Shown: positions 18,808 to 29,436, numbered from the stretch's first letter. The stretch: DNA of 64,000 nt from Ignavibacteria bacterium (GCA_016719565.1 JADJYU010000003.1:372001-436000), one strand, 5' to 3'. The notes: generated from the sequence alone by a model not told the origin. Numbers and translations: made by a program.

Positions 18808-19542
18808 TCACAAACTCTTTCCTCCGTCGACTGTAAAAGTCTGACCGGTAATGTACTTATTTTCAAGTGCAAGATATTTTATGAGAGAGACAACATCTTC
18901 CGGACCGGCAAATTTTTTCATCGGATTCTTTTCTATATTTTCAATGTATTCATTTTCATCATCTTCCATTACGACTGTTCCGGGAGCAATCGCGTTTACA
19001 AGTATATCAGGAGCCAGTCTTTTTCCCAACTGCTTTGTGAGTTTTATAACACCGGCTTTTGCAATAGAATATGGTATAAATCCTGTCCAGTTCTCAATTG
19101 CTCCGAGTGAAGCAATGTTAATGATCCTGCTTATCTTATTATCACTTTTGAGCATGATCTTAGCAGCTTCCTGACAGCAGAAAAAAACTCCTTTCAGATT
19201 CGTATCAAGAAAACTGTCATAAACCTTTTCGGAAGTCTTTGTGAATTCCGTTTTTTTAAATATCGCTGCATTATTTACAAGCAGATCAAGCTTACCGTAT
19301 TTCTTTTTTACTAAAGCAAACATTTTTTTTACTGCAGTAACATTTGTAATATCACATTTGACCGGTGTGACATTTACTCCTGTAGCTGATATTTCCATCA
19401 ACACCTTTTGCAATTCCTTTTGTGTGCTTGAATTGTAATTTAAAATTATATCAAATCCTGCTTCGGCAAGCGAAATGGAAATATACTTACCAAGTCTTTT
19501 TGCGCCTCCGGTCACCAATGCAACTTTATTATTGCTGTTCAT
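18808..19542 (-). CDS. SDR family oxidoreductase
   Basis: A 244-aa classical short-chain dehydrogenase. It has the nucleotide-binding motif TGGAKRLGKYIS, the NNAAIF motif, the catalytic Ser in NIASLGA, YSIAK for Tyr and Lys, and the C-terminal GQTFTVDGG. The TGGAKRLG form and the Arg after the glycine motif suggest NADPH, and pteridine-reductase-like members look similar. The substrate cannot be told. It lies 52 bases upstream of the LOG gene and may be in the same operon. Confidence 0.88.
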   Translation of the reverse strand: MNSNNKVALVTGGAKRLGKYISISLAEAGFDIILNYNSSTQKELQKVLMEISATGVNVTPVKCDITNVTAVKKMFALVKKKYGKLDLLVNNAAIFKKTEFTKTSEKVYDSFLDTNLKGVFFCCQEAAKIMLKSDNKISRIINIASLGAIENWTGFIPYSIAKAGVIKLTKQLGKRLAPDILVNAIAPGTVVMEDDENEYIENIEKNPMKKFAGPEDVVSLIKYLALENKYITGQTFTVDGGKSL

Positions 19543-19581
19543 AATAGGTCGGATAAATCTAAGGTCTGTTTGAATTTTACG

Positions 19582-19655
19582 TGCCCTTGGGATGACTCGA
19601 ACATCCGGCCCGCAGTTTAGGAAACTGCTGCTCTATCCACCTGAGCTACAAGGGC
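19582..19655 (-). tRNA. tRNA-Arg (anticodon CCT)
   Basis: On the minus strand a 74-nt cloverleaf can be drawn: acceptor GCCCTTG/CAAGGGC (7 bp), D stem GCTC/GAGC, anticodon stem GCAGT/ACTGC with loop TTCCTAA (anticodon CCT), variable loop GGGCC and T stem GGATG/CATCC with loop TTCGAGT. CCA is not encoded. It lies just upstream of the SDR gene. Confidence 0.95.
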
Positions 19656-19787
19656 GGTATGGAATTTTAATTGTTAAAATACGAAAATTAAAAGAGATAA
19701 GCAGGAGATTAGTATTTCAGAAAAGTATTATCGGATTTTTTTATATAATATTTCATAAGTAACAAAATTGTGAGTTTAATTATATTA

Positions 19788-21032
19788 TTAAAAAAATTCT
19801 CCTATACTCATGAATATTCCCGATGAACCGTAATTACCAATTGCGTAATCAATTCCAATATTTGTTCTCGAATATTTATCAAATTTAATTCTTATCCCTA
19901 TTCCGCCTGCAGGTTCTACTGAATCAAATAATTTAATATTACTGTCCGGATCGCTTGCTGTTGTGGCATTTGCAAACAGAACCATCCCGATAAATCCGTC
20001 AGATGTAATATCAATTCTGTTCTCAATTTCTCCGTATAAAAATTGTCTGCCTCTGAATCTTCCCTGTATAAATCCTCTTCCTGAAGTATTATATTTATCC
20101 CATCCCGTGGAAGTAAGCGAAAGATACGGAGGCCGACCGTTTAAAACCCAGGATCCCATAACCCACGCTGCAAGCTTTAAAGATTTTTTTTCATTTAATG
20201 ATTTGTATACTCTGGCATCTAATGTGATTTTTTGCCAGTTGGAATGGCTTCCGAATATCGTATTGTAATTATAATATTTTAAATCTACGACTGCTCCTTT
20301 ATATGCATTAACAGTATTGTCCCGGCTGTCATAATAAAAATTCAATACAGGTCCGGATGAAATGCTTTTCGTGCTGTCAAGCCCGTGAAGTTTACTGTAA
20401 GTATTATGATGATTCGGATACTTAAATATTCCGCTGCTGTCAACTGTTGAAATTTTATAATAATACTCGAGACTATATCCAATACCCATATATAAATTCT
20501 TTTTAGCCGACATCAGTATATTTTCATTGAATCTTATAAGATTAAAATCCATATCCTGAATATCATCAGGTTTAGTCGCTGATCCGAGCCCGTATGTGTT
20601 TTGTGCAAAAAGCCAGAGTCTGGCATCTCCCTGAAAATTTATTTTATTATCGTCAGTAAAAACATTTTGCTGAAGTGAAAACTTGAATTGATTCTTTGTT
20701 GTGTATGAAGCTGCGAGATTTGCCGATGAATTGTTTGTAATCTTAGAAGTCCCCAGATACCATGATTTTGTTGCATTAAAACCAAGTACAAATGCCGTGG
20801 CAGGATTATAACTTATTCCCGGTAAAAAAGTAAAAGACGCTTCCCGCTTTTCTGAAAATTTTAATCTCGGATCAATTGAATCTTTTTTCGAACCGAACAC
20901 TTTTCTTATAACATCTTTTAAATCTTTTTGCTTTGAATAATCAATATTATCCTGTGAATACAAATTTCCGGAAATCAGGAATACACTTATGATTAAAAGT
21001 AAAAGATAACGTAATCTGCGACATTTTTGCAA
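19788..21032 (-). CDS. BamA/TamA-type outer-membrane beta-barrel protein (surface antigen domain)
   Basis: A 414-aa protein with a signal peptide (about residues 1-26, LLLLIISVFLISGNLYSQ). It consists mostly of alternating beta strands with the C-terminal bacterial surface antigen (Omp85 D15) pattern: RGFIQGRFRGRQF, GMVLFANATTAS, GGIGIRIKFDKY and a final strand ending in phenylalanine (IGEFF), the outer-membrane insertion signal. No POTRA repeats fit in the short N-terminus. It is therefore a POTRA-less, patatin- or TamA-related barrel rather than BamA itself. The function is not known. Confidence 0.8.
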   Translation of the reverse strand: MQKCRRLRYLLLLIISVFLISGNLYSQDNIDYSKQKDLKDVIRKVFGSKKDSIDPRLKFSEKREASFTFLPGISYNPATAFVLGFNATKSWYLGTSKITNNSSANLAASYTTKNQFKFSLQQNVFTDDNKINFQGDARLWLFAQNTYGLGSATKPDDIQDMDFNLIRFNENILMSAKKNLYMGIGYSLEYYYKISTVDSSGIFKYPNHHNTYSKLHGLDSTKSISSGPVLNFYYDSRDNTVNAYKGAVVDLKYYNYNTIFGSHSNWQKITLDARVYKSLNEKKSLKLAAWVMGSWVLNGRPPYLSLTSTGWDKYNTSGRGFIQGRFRGRQFLYGEIENRIDITSDGFIGMVLFANATTASDPDSNIKLFDSVEPAGGIGIRIKFDKYSRTNIGIDYAIGNYGSSGIFMSIGEFF

Positions 21033-21175
21033 AATAAACAGTGATAAATATTAAAAAAAATATTAAATGCAGTTAAATATTTCTGTAAAAAATCTGTTAA
21101 CCGTTTAATTATTAATTAAAATAATTAGTCAGGTAATTTTAAAAAATATAATTTAATATCCGGTATGGCTGAATA

Positions 21176-22069
21176 TTAAAACCAAATGTATTGATAGATC
21201 AGTGAATAAGTTGTAAAGTTACCGCCCACTCTGGTTGTAACTCCGGTGTTAACGGAAGCTTTGACAGAATGTGAGATTGAAAAAGGCACAGACAATGTTA
21301 AACCGGATCTGACATTTCTCTGAAAATCATTCTTATCAACTCCATTCACCTGTGAATCACCGCCGCCGGAATATCCGACATTTCCTGATATCCAGATCTT
21401 TGACGGGAATAGATAACTTACATGACTTTGAAGAGAAAGTATTGGCTCCTGAGTTACGGTGTTGGTTTTTAAAAATTCTGAATTCTTTGTGAACATCCAT
21501 ATACCGGTAAAAAATTCGAAATAGAAAGATCCTAGTTTATATGACATACCAATTTCAGGTTTTATCCCCCACCGGTTTGAACCCAGATTAATTAATCTTT
21601 CATTATAATACTGTCCAGTCGGAACAGTAATTACCACACTAGTTCCCAACACAAATTTTTCAGAAAACTTCATCATATCTTTTGGTTCCATTGCAGGAGA
21701 ACCTATAAGATTAATACCGAATTTAATTTTTGTATCTGCAAATCCTGATCTGGATCCAGAAGTATCTCTTCCGTTAACCTTGAGATTACCGCCAAGCAAA
21801 ACATACGGTGAGAGGACCTGGACCCTTGCAAGTTTCCCAAACATTCCAAAAGTCCTTACATAGCTTGCTACAAATGAATTCGAAGTTAACTCCAGGTCCT
21901 TTATTGGAGAAGTTGCATCTGAAACTATATCTCCGGATGAATAAATATAACCTAAGGCTGCAACATTTAAACCTACAGGAAGCACTGCATAATTTCTTGG
22001 TTCAAGTTCCTGTGATTTCAGCGATCCAATTAGCATCAGACTAAAAAACAGCACTATAAAATATTTCAT
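21176..22069 (-). CDS. MetA-pathway/phenol-degradation type outer-membrane transporter
   Basis: A 297-aa protein with a signal peptide (residues 1-19, ending at SLKSQ), then repeated amphipathic beta strands of the Phenol_MetA_deg family. Typical patterns are ARVQVLSPYVLLGG, FADTKIKFGINLIGSP and LGTSVVITVPTGQYY, with the terminal strand YSLIYQYIWF ending in Phe. It is probably a porin-like outer-membrane protein. Its cargo is not evident. It stands alone between the BamA-like gene and an unknown gene. Confidence 0.75.
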   Translation of the reverse strand: MKYFIVLFFSLMLIGSLKSQELEPRNYAVLPVGLNVAALGYIYSSGDIVSDATSPIKDLELTSNSFVASYVRTFGMFGKLARVQVLSPYVLLGGNLKVNGRDTSGSRSGFADTKIKFGINLIGSPAMEPKDMMKFSEKFVLGTSVVITVPTGQYYNERLINLGSNRWGIKPEIGMSYKLGSFYFEFFTGIWMFTKNSEFLKTNTVTQEPILSLQSHVSYLFPSKIWISGNVGYSGGGDSQVNGVDKNDFQRNVRSGLTLSVPFSISHSVKASVNTGVTTRVGGNFTTYSLIYQYIWF

Positions 22070-22221
22070 AAATAAAGATTTGTATTTGTTTTGTTATTAA
22101 TTTGAAAAAAGCTGCATGTAATATTTTTAGAATATATCACATTCAAAATTAGTTTAAATTTTCAGGATGCAAAATTTGGGTAAAATATTAACAACTAAAG
22201 AAAATTCAAACTCTATTTAAA

Positions 22222-22896
22222 TTATTCTTCCAGCCATTTAAACCAAACAGTCTGATTTATTTTTGGGACGTTATAGTTATCACATACCTTCATTGTATGA
22301 CCTGTGCCGCCTGTCATAGGTGATTTAAGATCGTCATAGAAAATTCCAAAAGCAGACGGCTTTACTTCATTATTTTTATTCCCAATTACTTTTACAGTAT
22401 CTCTGATAATATAAGCCGCGCTTACAGTAAAATCTTTTTTACCGCCATTATTAATTTTTTTATCAATGTAAGGTTCTATCATATTCTCGGTTTTTTTATT
22501 CTTCTTGGATTCATAAACTACTTCAGGATCAAGAGAGGTTACTATTTCATCCAGAGAAATTGTTTCATAAGCCAGATTTGTTTTTTGCTTGTGACCGGTA
22601 TACGGAGTTATTACTTGTAAACGTTTATCATCCACTAACGCCACGCCTTTTGAAAAAAGATAATCCGAGCCGTCAGCATTGCCGCTTCTGAATAATATAT
22701 GCTTCGTTCTTTCTGAAAGCAGTTTGCCTAAAGCTGTAAGTTTCAACTCGTCTTCTTTTAAAACCTTTCTTTTACCCTCAAGAAGTACGATCGAATCAGG
22801 AACGTCAAATTTTTTTACAAATTCTTTAAGCGTCATATTTATTTTTAATAATTTATTAAATGATTTAATTATAGACGAACTGTATTTATTAAACAA
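22222..22896 (-). CDS. Hypothetical protein with a possible Rossmann/SLOG-like N-terminal fold
   Basis: A protein of 204-224 aa. The likely start is the ATG at 22836 (MTLKEFVKKF); the ORF reaches 22896. The segment LFRSGNADGSDYLFSKGV resembles the glycine-rich nucleotide-binding loop of SLOG/LOG-like folds. The C-terminal part has GIFYDDLKSPMTGGTGHTMKVC and ends in a Trp-rich tail (VWFKWLEE). I do not recognise a named family. A sensor or nucleotide-processing role is only a guess from the loop. Confidence 0.55.
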   Translation of the reverse strand: MFNKYSSSIIKSFNKLLKINMTLKEFVKKFDVPDSIVLLEGKRKVLKEDELKLTALGKLLSERTKHILFRSGNADGSDYLFSKGVALVDDKRLQVITPYTGHKQKTNLAYETISLDEIVTSLDPEVVYESKKNKKTENMIEPYIDKKINNGGKKDFTVSAAYIIRDTVKVIGNKNNEVKPSAFGIFYDDLKSPMTGGTGHTMKVCDNYNVPKINQTVWFKWLEE

Positions 22897-22942
22897 TTAT
22901 AAGAAGTTAGGATTTTCTGATTCGTAAGTTTTTTTATTCTGA

Positions 22943-23437
22943 TTAATTTTTCCAAAACTCATCACTCGTGTTCTCAATAAATTTATCGTTACTATGAATT
23001 TTTTGCATCAGTTCAATTTCTTCTTCAGTAGCTGAATTTTGAATTTCATTGAACAATACTCTTTCTTCAAACCGTATATGATCCTCCAGTTTCGTTTGAA
23101 TATTCTTTAAAGAATTCTCAATGTCAGCATTATCTGAAAACAAACCTGTAAGCTGCCTGTGTTCTTCAGTTGCTTTAATTATAAGATCACTCTCATTTCC
23201 TAATACAGGGAAAACGTATTTTTCCTCTGCCTCAAAATGAGGGAGAAGGTATGTTTTATAAAACCAGTCAGCGTATGCTTTGATCCTTTCCGGTGAAATG
23301 CCTTTTGTAAAACCCGTCCTGATCTTCCAGCAAAGCAAAAGTCCGTGATGATGTTCTCTGCTAAGAGGTTTGAGGTAATCTTTTCTTTCTATCGGCTTAT
23401 CTTTATTCATACTTTTCCGGATCCGTATTCCGGACAT
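22943..23437 (-). CDS. Hemerythrin-domain protein
   Basis: A 164-aa four-helix-bundle protein with the hemerythrin HHE pattern: LSREHHHGLLL (His29-31), LLPHFEAEE (His67, Glu71), TEEHRQL (His93) and LEDHIRFEERVLF (His120, Glu124). These would hold a di-iron site for oxygen or nitric oxide sensing or iron storage. An internal ATG at residue 10 (MNKDKPIERK) is an alternative start. It stands near rmuC, with no obvious partner. Confidence 0.82.
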   Translation of the reverse strand: MSGIRIRKSMNKDKPIERKDYLKPLSREHHHGLLLCWKIRTGFTKGISPERIKAYADWFYKTYLLPHFEAEEKYVFPVLGNESDLIIKATEEHRQLTGLFSDNADIENSLKNIQTKLEDHIRFEERVLFNEIQNSATEEEIELMQKIHSNDKFIENTSDEFWKN

Positions 23438-23482
23438 TATAAGTTACTTTTTATGGAATTAAGAACTGTGTTTAATATTTTT

Positions 23483-25102
23483 TTATTCAATCTGTTTCAC
23501 TTTATTATCAACCTCTGAATCTATATCATCAGTAAGAAGTGATGAAGGTATTTCCTTATTTGATTTTAATCCGAGGTTTTTCAATTTCAATGCCTGTCCG
23601 ATCAAATGTCCGCTTCCGCTGTTTAGAAGCTTTACCGCTGTTGAGTATGACTCCTGCGATTTGTCAATATGTTTTCCGACATCTTCAAGAGTTGATACAA
23701 AGCTGACGAATTTTTCATAAAGCAGTTCACCTCTTTTTACTATCTCCATTGCATTCTTACTCTGCATTTCTCTTTTCCATAAGTCCGCCATTAATTTCAA
23801 ACAGGCTATTAAGTTTGTCGGACTTATCAGCAAAATTCTTTTTTTATATGCATAAGCCCAGAGATCCTGATCCGTCTGAATTGAAATCAGATATGCAGGT
23901 TCTATCGGAACGAACATCATTGTGAAATCAAGTGAAGCCTCAAGGTTATCGTAACTTTTACTTTGCAGATCATCGATATGTCTGTAAATTGATCTCAAAT
24001 GTTCTTTCAGATGTAGTGACTGTTCTTCAGCTGTTTCTGCCGATGAAAAATTATCATATGCGACCAGCGAAACTTTCGAGTCTATTATTATAAGACGGTT
24101 GTCCGGAAGTTTCACAAGGACGTCTGGTCTTAAGTTCTTTCCTTCAGCATCTTTAATTGTAGGCTGCAGAGAATATTCCCTGTCTTTTACAAGTCCTGAT
24201 TTTTGCAGAATGCTTTCAAGTATCATCTCTCCCCAGTTGCCCTGTTTCTTTGCCTGCCCTTTCAGCGCATTCGCCAGATTATTCGCTTCGCTGCTGACTT
24301 TGTTTGTTTGCTCTACTAATTCTCTGACTTTTTCTTCAAGCGAAAATCTTTGCTTGGATTCCTTATCATAAGTTTCTTCAACTCTTTTTTTAAAGTTGTC
24401 AATATTTTCTCCGAGAGGCTTTAACAGCGCTTCAATATTTGTCTTATTTGATTCTGTAAATTTGCCTGACTTTTCCTCCAGTATCTGATTTGCAATTTTT
24501 TCAAACTGTAATTGTGATGTTCTCTGAATCTCAATTATCTCTTCCTTCTGAGTTGAAAGCTTTTCAGTTAATGATTTATTATTTGCTGATAGTGTACTGT
24601 TCTCAGAAGAGAGTTTGTTAACATTCTCAGTCAGCAGATTTATTATTTCATCTTTCTTTTGATTAGTTACCCTTTGATCTTTTAAATTCTCAGACAATGA
24701 ATTATTATTTGCTATTTTTTCAGCTAATTTCTGTTTCAGCAAATTCACTTCGCTTTGTAAAGAATTTATTAATTTAGTTTGCTCATCATAAGTGATTATC
24801 AGTTCGGAAATTTTCTTTTCATTATTAGTAAAGTTAGTTTCAAGAGCAGAGGATTTAAATTGAAGACTGCAGAGTTCGGATTCTTTAGAGTCAAGCTTGG
24901 AGCTAAGCTTTGCGTGTTCATTCTGCTGAGTTAAAAGCCTGTCATGTGATATTTTCATTTGAATGTCAGCTTCCTTAAACTTTTCATTCAGCATATCAAA
25001 ATCAGATTTTGATACATTATTTGCTTTATTCAGCAGATGAAAAATTACATAAGATACAATAATACCTGCTGCCAGTCCGGTTATGATTGATATAATATCC
25101 AT
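23483..25102 (-). CDS. rmuC: DNA recombination protein RmuC
   Basis: A 539-aa RmuC protein. It has one N-terminal membrane helix (MDIISIITGLAAGIIVSYVIF), a long coiled coil (about residues 40-210, full of heptads) and the nuclease-like core with GNWGEMILESILQKSGL, LRPDVLVKLPDNRLIIIDSKVSL and a conserved C-terminal basic region. In E. coli rmuC mutants raise inverted-repeat-mediated rearrangement. Exactly what it cuts is unknown. Length is near the family norm. Confidence 0.92.
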   Translation of the reverse strand: MDIISIITGLAAGIIVSYVIFHLLNKANNVSKSDFDMLNEKFKEADIQMKISHDRLLTQQNEHAKLSSKLDSKESELCSLQFKSSALETNFTNNEKKISELIITYDEQTKLINSLQSEVNLLKQKLAEKIANNNSLSENLKDQRVTNQKKDEIINLLTENVNKLSSENSTLSANNKSLTEKLSTQKEEIIEIQRTSQLQFEKIANQILEEKSGKFTESNKTNIEALLKPLGENIDNFKKRVEETYDKESKQRFSLEEKVRELVEQTNKVSSEANNLANALKGQAKKQGNWGEMILESILQKSGLVKDREYSLQPTIKDAEGKNLRPDVLVKLPDNRLIIIDSKVSLVAYDNFSSAETAEEQSLHLKEHLRSIYRHIDDLQSKSYDNLEASLDFTMMFVPIEPAYLISIQTDQDLWAYAYKKRILLISPTNLIACLKLMADLWKREMQSKNAMEIVKRGELLYEKFVSFVSTLEDVGKHIDKSQESYSTAVKLLNSGSGHLIGQALKLKNLGLKSNKEIPSSLLTDDIDSEVDNKVKQIE

Positions 25103-25212
25103 AGTCTGATTTTAAATGTGATCTCATTTACCGAGACCGGAAAATGAAATTTCGTCCGTTTCATATTTAATGAACACAATTTATTATCTTATTTAGATAT
25201 ATGATATTACAA

Positions 25213-27708
25213 TTACATTCTTTTTTTCCGGAACCGGAAATATTTTATCGGTTCTATCCAGAATGTCGCTGCAAATGCGGTCAGGACAGGGAGCATAAAT
25301 TCATCAGCTTTTAAAGGCGACATATCGAAAAGATCATTTAAAAAAGGGATATTAACTATCAAAAGCAAAAGTAAAATCGATATTGAAATAATGAATGGTA
25401 TCAGATTGTTTTTACGTCTTATTGTTTCAAAAATTGTTTTAGTAAATGAACGGTTAAGAAGCGTAAGAAATATATTGGAAATTATAAGCGTGCTGAAGAT
25501 CAGAGTACGGATTTTTACATCGTCATATTCCATATAACTTCCGTATAGACCTATTAATACACAGCCGAGAGTTATCATTAAACCCTGAATTATTGTTATC
25601 ACCAGCTGAGATGTTCTCATTAGATTATTGTTTGCGGAATCCGCAGGTTTCATCAGTTCCTCTTTTAGAGCCGGTTCATTTTCATAAATAATAGAGCAGG
25701 TCGGTCCCATTATAAGTTCAAGAAAAATCACATGAATCGGTGTAAACAATGTATCGGGCAGCCACCATAAAAATATCGGAAGCATTACAAGCAGAATGAT
25801 AGGTATATGAATTGAAATAATATATCTGATCGCTCTTATTAAATTTTCATTTATTCTTCTTCCCAGGAAAATAGCGTCTGTCATTTTCGACAGATCATCA
25901 CCGGAAAGTACAAGACCTGCAGCTCCTTTTGCAACTTCAGTACCTCTCTTTCCCATAGCAACACCTATATGTGCTGATTTCAGCGCAGGCGCGTCATTCA
26001 CTCCGTCACCTGTCATTGCCACTATATCTCCCGACTGTTTCAGAGCTTCAATTATTCTTAGCTTTGTTTCCGGATTTACTCTTGCAAAAATATTTATAGA
26101 AGGAGCTGTATTTTTAAGTTCATCATCTTTAATTTCAGAAAGTTCTTTTCCCGTAATAACTCTGTCCGTCTTTATACCTGTATCCCTGGCAACTGCAACA
26201 GCTGTTTTTAAATAATCCCCCGTGATCATTTTCACATCCACTCCCGCATCATAAAAACTTTGAATGACTTTAGGTATGTGAGGATCCGGCGGGTCATAGA
26301 ATGAAATTATTCCGAGGAATTCAAATTCTATTTCTTCCTGGGTTTCGGGATATTCCTGTTTATTCCAGTGACCTTTGGCTACTCCTAAAACTCTTAATCC
26401 TTTTTCCGCATATTCTTCGCTGCGTTTCAACACTTTCGATTTTTCTTCTTCAGACATTTTACATAATTTCAAAACCCCTTCCGGCGCACCTTTGCAGCTC
26501 AGGATAAAATCCTTATTATCATTCTGATATATATGTGTCATCACCGGCGGAGATCCGGAAAGAGGAAATTCTTTTACCATTCTGAAATTTTCTCTTTCAT
26601 CAGTTTTATATAATCTCGTATAAAACTGATGAATGGATTTTTCCATTGGATCAAATGGACTTTCCTCGCTAGCCCACATTGCATATTCAAGTATTTCGGA
26701 TGTTTTTGCGGCTTTATTGAAATCAATTTCTTCACCTGTCTTTATATCAAATGTACTATGGACATTCATAAGGTTTTGAGTAAGCGTTCCTGTTTTATCA
26801 ACACATATTACTGTTGCTGAACCAAGTGTTTCTACAGCCCTGGGACTGCGGGCTATCACTCCGAGTTTAAGCAAACGATAAGCTCCGAGCGCCATGAATG
26901 TAGATAATGCAACCGGGATTTCTTCGGGAAGTACCGACATCGCCATCGTCAGACCATGAAGTAATCCGTGAATAACACTTCCGCTTTCCCACCAGTAATA
27001 AATCCATACAAAACCGAATGCAGCGCTTCCTGCAATTACCATTACTCTTACAAAATTCGCAACCTTGATCTGCAATGGAGTTTTTTCCTTGCCAGTACCT
27101 GACACTAATTCGCCGATCCCGGAGAGTGTAGTTTTTATTCCTACTGCAGTTACTATTGCCTGACAATATCCTCTTACTACAAGAGTCCCCTGCATTATTT
27201 TATCTCCGGAGAATTTTTCAACGGATACTGATTCGCCTGTAAGAATAGCTTCATTCAATGAAAAATCATTTGAAGAAATAATATCAGCATCAGCAGGAAT
27301 TATATCACCTTCTTCACAAATAACAATATCATTTGTTACCACATCTTCAAAATCAATTTGAATTGTTTCCGAATCCCTTAATACCTTAGTCTTACTTTTG
27401 GTGATCCGGCTCAATGCTTTAATTGCTTTCTGACTCCTGAAATTCTGGAATACATCAATACCTGTAACAAATAAAAGAGCGGCAAGCATTGTAAAAGCTT
27501 CTGATAATTCATTTAGAATAAAGTAAATGCAGCAGGCAGCAAGCAATAAAATAAACATTGGTTCAAGAAAAACCGACTTAAGATTTTCGAACAGGAGGTT
27601 CTTTGTCTGAGCTGACCGGTTAGCTCCAAAAAGTTCACGCTTCTTTATTACTTCTTCAGAGGTTAATCCGGTAATTTTACTTTCTTTTCCGGAGTAATTA
27701 GTTTTCAT
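25213..27708 (-). CDS. P2-type cation-transporting ATPase (probable Ca2+ pump)
   Basis: An 831-aa P-type ATPase. It has the actuator loop LTGES (157-160), the phosphorylation site DKTGTLT (Asp304), TGDGVNDAPALKSA and about ten membrane helices, with the PEEIPVAL motif in helix 4 that places it in the Ca2+/PMCA-like P2 group. The C-terminal cation ATPase domain has NEPALKEELMKP and further helices. The ion could also be another divalent cation. There is an ATG start at 27708, and it stands alone. Confidence 0.9.
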   Translation of the reverse strand: MKTNYSGKESKITGLTSEEVIKKRELFGANRSAQTKNLLFENLKSVFLEPMFILLLAACCIYFILNELSEAFTMLAALLFVTGIDVFQNFRSQKAIKALSRITKSKTKVLRDSETIQIDFEDVVTNDIVICEEGDIIPADADIISSNDFSLNEAILTGESVSVEKFSGDKIMQGTLVVRGYCQAIVTAVGIKTTLSGIGELVSGTGKEKTPLQIKVANFVRVMVIAGSAAFGFVWIYYWWESGSVIHGLLHGLTMAMSVLPEEIPVALSTFMALGAYRLLKLGVIARSPRAVETLGSATVICVDKTGTLTQNLMNVHSTFDIKTGEEIDFNKAAKTSEILEYAMWASEESPFDPMEKSIHQFYTRLYKTDERENFRMVKEFPLSGSPPVMTHIYQNDNKDFILSCKGAPEGVLKLCKMSEEEKSKVLKRSEEYAEKGLRVLGVAKGHWNKQEYPETQEEIEFEFLGIISFYDPPDPHIPKVIQSFYDAGVDVKMITGDYLKTAVAVARDTGIKTDRVITGKELSEIKDDELKNTAPSINIFARVNPETKLRIIEALKQSGDIVAMTGDGVNDAPALKSAHIGVAMGKRGTEVAKGAAGLVLSGDDLSKMTDAIFLGRRINENLIRAIRYIISIHIPIILLVMLPIFLWWLPDTLFTPIHVIFLELIMGPTCSIIYENEPALKEELMKPADSANNNLMRTSQLVITIIQGLMITLGCVLIGLYGSYMEYDDVKIRTLIFSTLIISNIFLTLLNRSFTKTIFETIRRKNNLIPFIISISILLLLLIVNIPFLNDLFDMSPLKADEFMLPVLTAFAATFWIEPIKYFRFRKKRM

Positions 27709-27825
27709 TGTTTAAATTTTTAGAGAATTTCATAAAGTATAATCTTTTTTTTCAGCTTTGAGTTAATTTATTTTTTATAGAAATTTATATTTATCTGCCA
27801 AAAATCTTCTCCTTTAAGTTTTACT

Positions 27826-29007
27826 TCAAACATTGCTTACCTTAATCGGTTTCGGTATTGTCAGAAAATAAATTATTACTAAAACTGTAACTGATGCAGT
27901 AGTTACAAATGCTGCCTCAGCGCCGAACCGGTACCAGATCAGCCCTGTCAGCGTACTAGCAATCAGTGAACAGATACTTTGAAATCCTGAATAAGTACCG
28001 ATTGCAGTTGCTGTATCTTTTTTATTTGTTATGTTTGAGATCCATGCTTTTGAAATTCCTTCCGTTGCTGAAGCATATATACCATATAAAAAAAACAGTA
28101 CGAAGAACAAATATATATTTACGCTTAAAGTCATTCCAAAATAGACTACCGCAAATAATATCAGTCCTGAAATAAAAATAGTTTTTAATCCGATCTTGTC
28201 AGCAATTATTCCTACCGGAAAAGCAAACAATGCGTATATAAGGTTATAAAAAATATATGCGCTTATTACCATAGTGTCTTCAAGCCCGGATTCTTTTGCT
28301 CTTAGTAATAGAAAAACGTCAGAGCTGTTAAACAATGCAAAGACAAGAAATCCGGTTACAACTTTCCTGTATTCTGCAGGACTTTCCCGCCAATAGCTGA
28401 AAAATGAAAAGAACGGTGTGGAAACTTTTACTGTCTGATTTTTAATTCTTTTGTCTTTCAAATAAAACGAAGCAAGAATAGCCAGAAGGCCGGGAATAAA
28501 TGCAATAAAGAAAAGCGTACTATAGTTGTTAGGATAAAAGTAAAGATAAACTAAGGCAAATAACGGACCTATCACAGCTCCTAAAGTATCCATAGATCGA
28601 TGAAAACCAAAGACCTTTCCTTTTGTTTCCTTTGTCGCTTCGTCTGAAAGGATTGCATCTCTTGCACCTGTTCTGATGCCTTTTCCGAAACGGTCAATTG
28701 TCCTTGCAAAAAATATCCAGAGCGGGAAAATAAAAACCGCCATCATCGGTTTTGACACTGCGCTTAATGCATAACCGATCTGTACAAACGGAACCCTTTT
28801 GCCTGATGTGTCTGAAAGTTTTCCGAAAAATCCTTTGCTAAGTCCTGCAGTCGCTTCTGCAACTCCTTCAAGTATTCCAATAAGCAAGATTGAAAAGCCG
28901 ATAGACTTTAAGTATATCGGCATTACCGGATATAGCATTTCGCTTGCCATATCTGTCAGAAGACTTATTACTGACAATATCCAAACTGTTCTGGTGATGT
29001 ATTTCAA
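27826..29007 (-). CDS. Major facilitator superfamily transporter
   Basis: A 393-aa protein with twelve hydrophobic segments. The MFS pattern includes the start TRTVWILSVISLLTDMASEM, the loop 2-3 motif GFFGKLSDTSGKR, ARTIDRFGKGIRTGARDAIL and the second-half loop GIIADKIGLK. RTGARDAIL after helix 4 resembles a subgroup of bacterial metabolite exporters of uncertain substrate. No operon partner is seen, and an AT-rich leader of 429 bases lies upstream. Confidence 0.88.
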   Translation of the reverse strand: MKYITRTVWILSVISLLTDMASEMLYPVMPIYLKSIGFSILLIGILEGVAEATAGLSKGFFGKLSDTSGKRVPFVQIGYALSAVSKPMMAVFIFPLWIFFARTIDRFGKGIRTGARDAILSDEATKETKGKVFGFHRSMDTLGAVIGPLFALVYLYFYPNNYSTLFFIAFIPGLLAILASFYLKDKRIKNQTVKVSTPFFSFFSYWRESPAEYRKVVTGFLVFALFNSSDVFLLLRAKESGLEDTMVISAYIFYNLIYALFAFPVGIIADKIGLKTIFISGLILFAVVYFGMTLSVNIYLFFVLFFLYGIYASATEGISKAWISNITNKKDTATAIGTYSGFQSICSLIASTLTGLIWYRFGAEAAFVTTASVTVLVIIYFLTIPKPIKVSNV

Positions 29008-29436
29008 ATTATATATATATTCGGATATTAACTTATTTTCAAATCTTTTAGTAAACTACCAAATCCATTTTCTGATAAAAACGGTTATTAGTTGTTAAGT
29101 CTGAGAATTTTCATTAAGCATATAAAAAAATTCTCCATTACTATTTATTCTCCTGATATTGAAAAAATCTCAATATTATTTTTTCCGGAAAAATAAATTC
29201 GGGTAATTTTAAAAAAAGTGAGCTAACTATAGTATAAGATTTTTCGAATCTCACTGGAAGGTATTTCTTGTCTTGTATACAGGGTATGACTTTATCAGGA
29301 ATCAAAATAAACACAAACTACTTTAATTGTTAATAAACTAACCTAAACATTCAGATCCAAATTAGAATTGTATAAAAATAATTATTGATGTTTTTACAAG
29401 AAATGTATTAAATTTTTCTTAAAATAGAGTTTTCGG
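29008..29436. other. AT-rich intergenic region
   Basis: 429 bases between the P-loop NTPase gene and the MFS gene. I see no coding or RNA signature. It probably contains the MFS promoter. Confidence 0.5.
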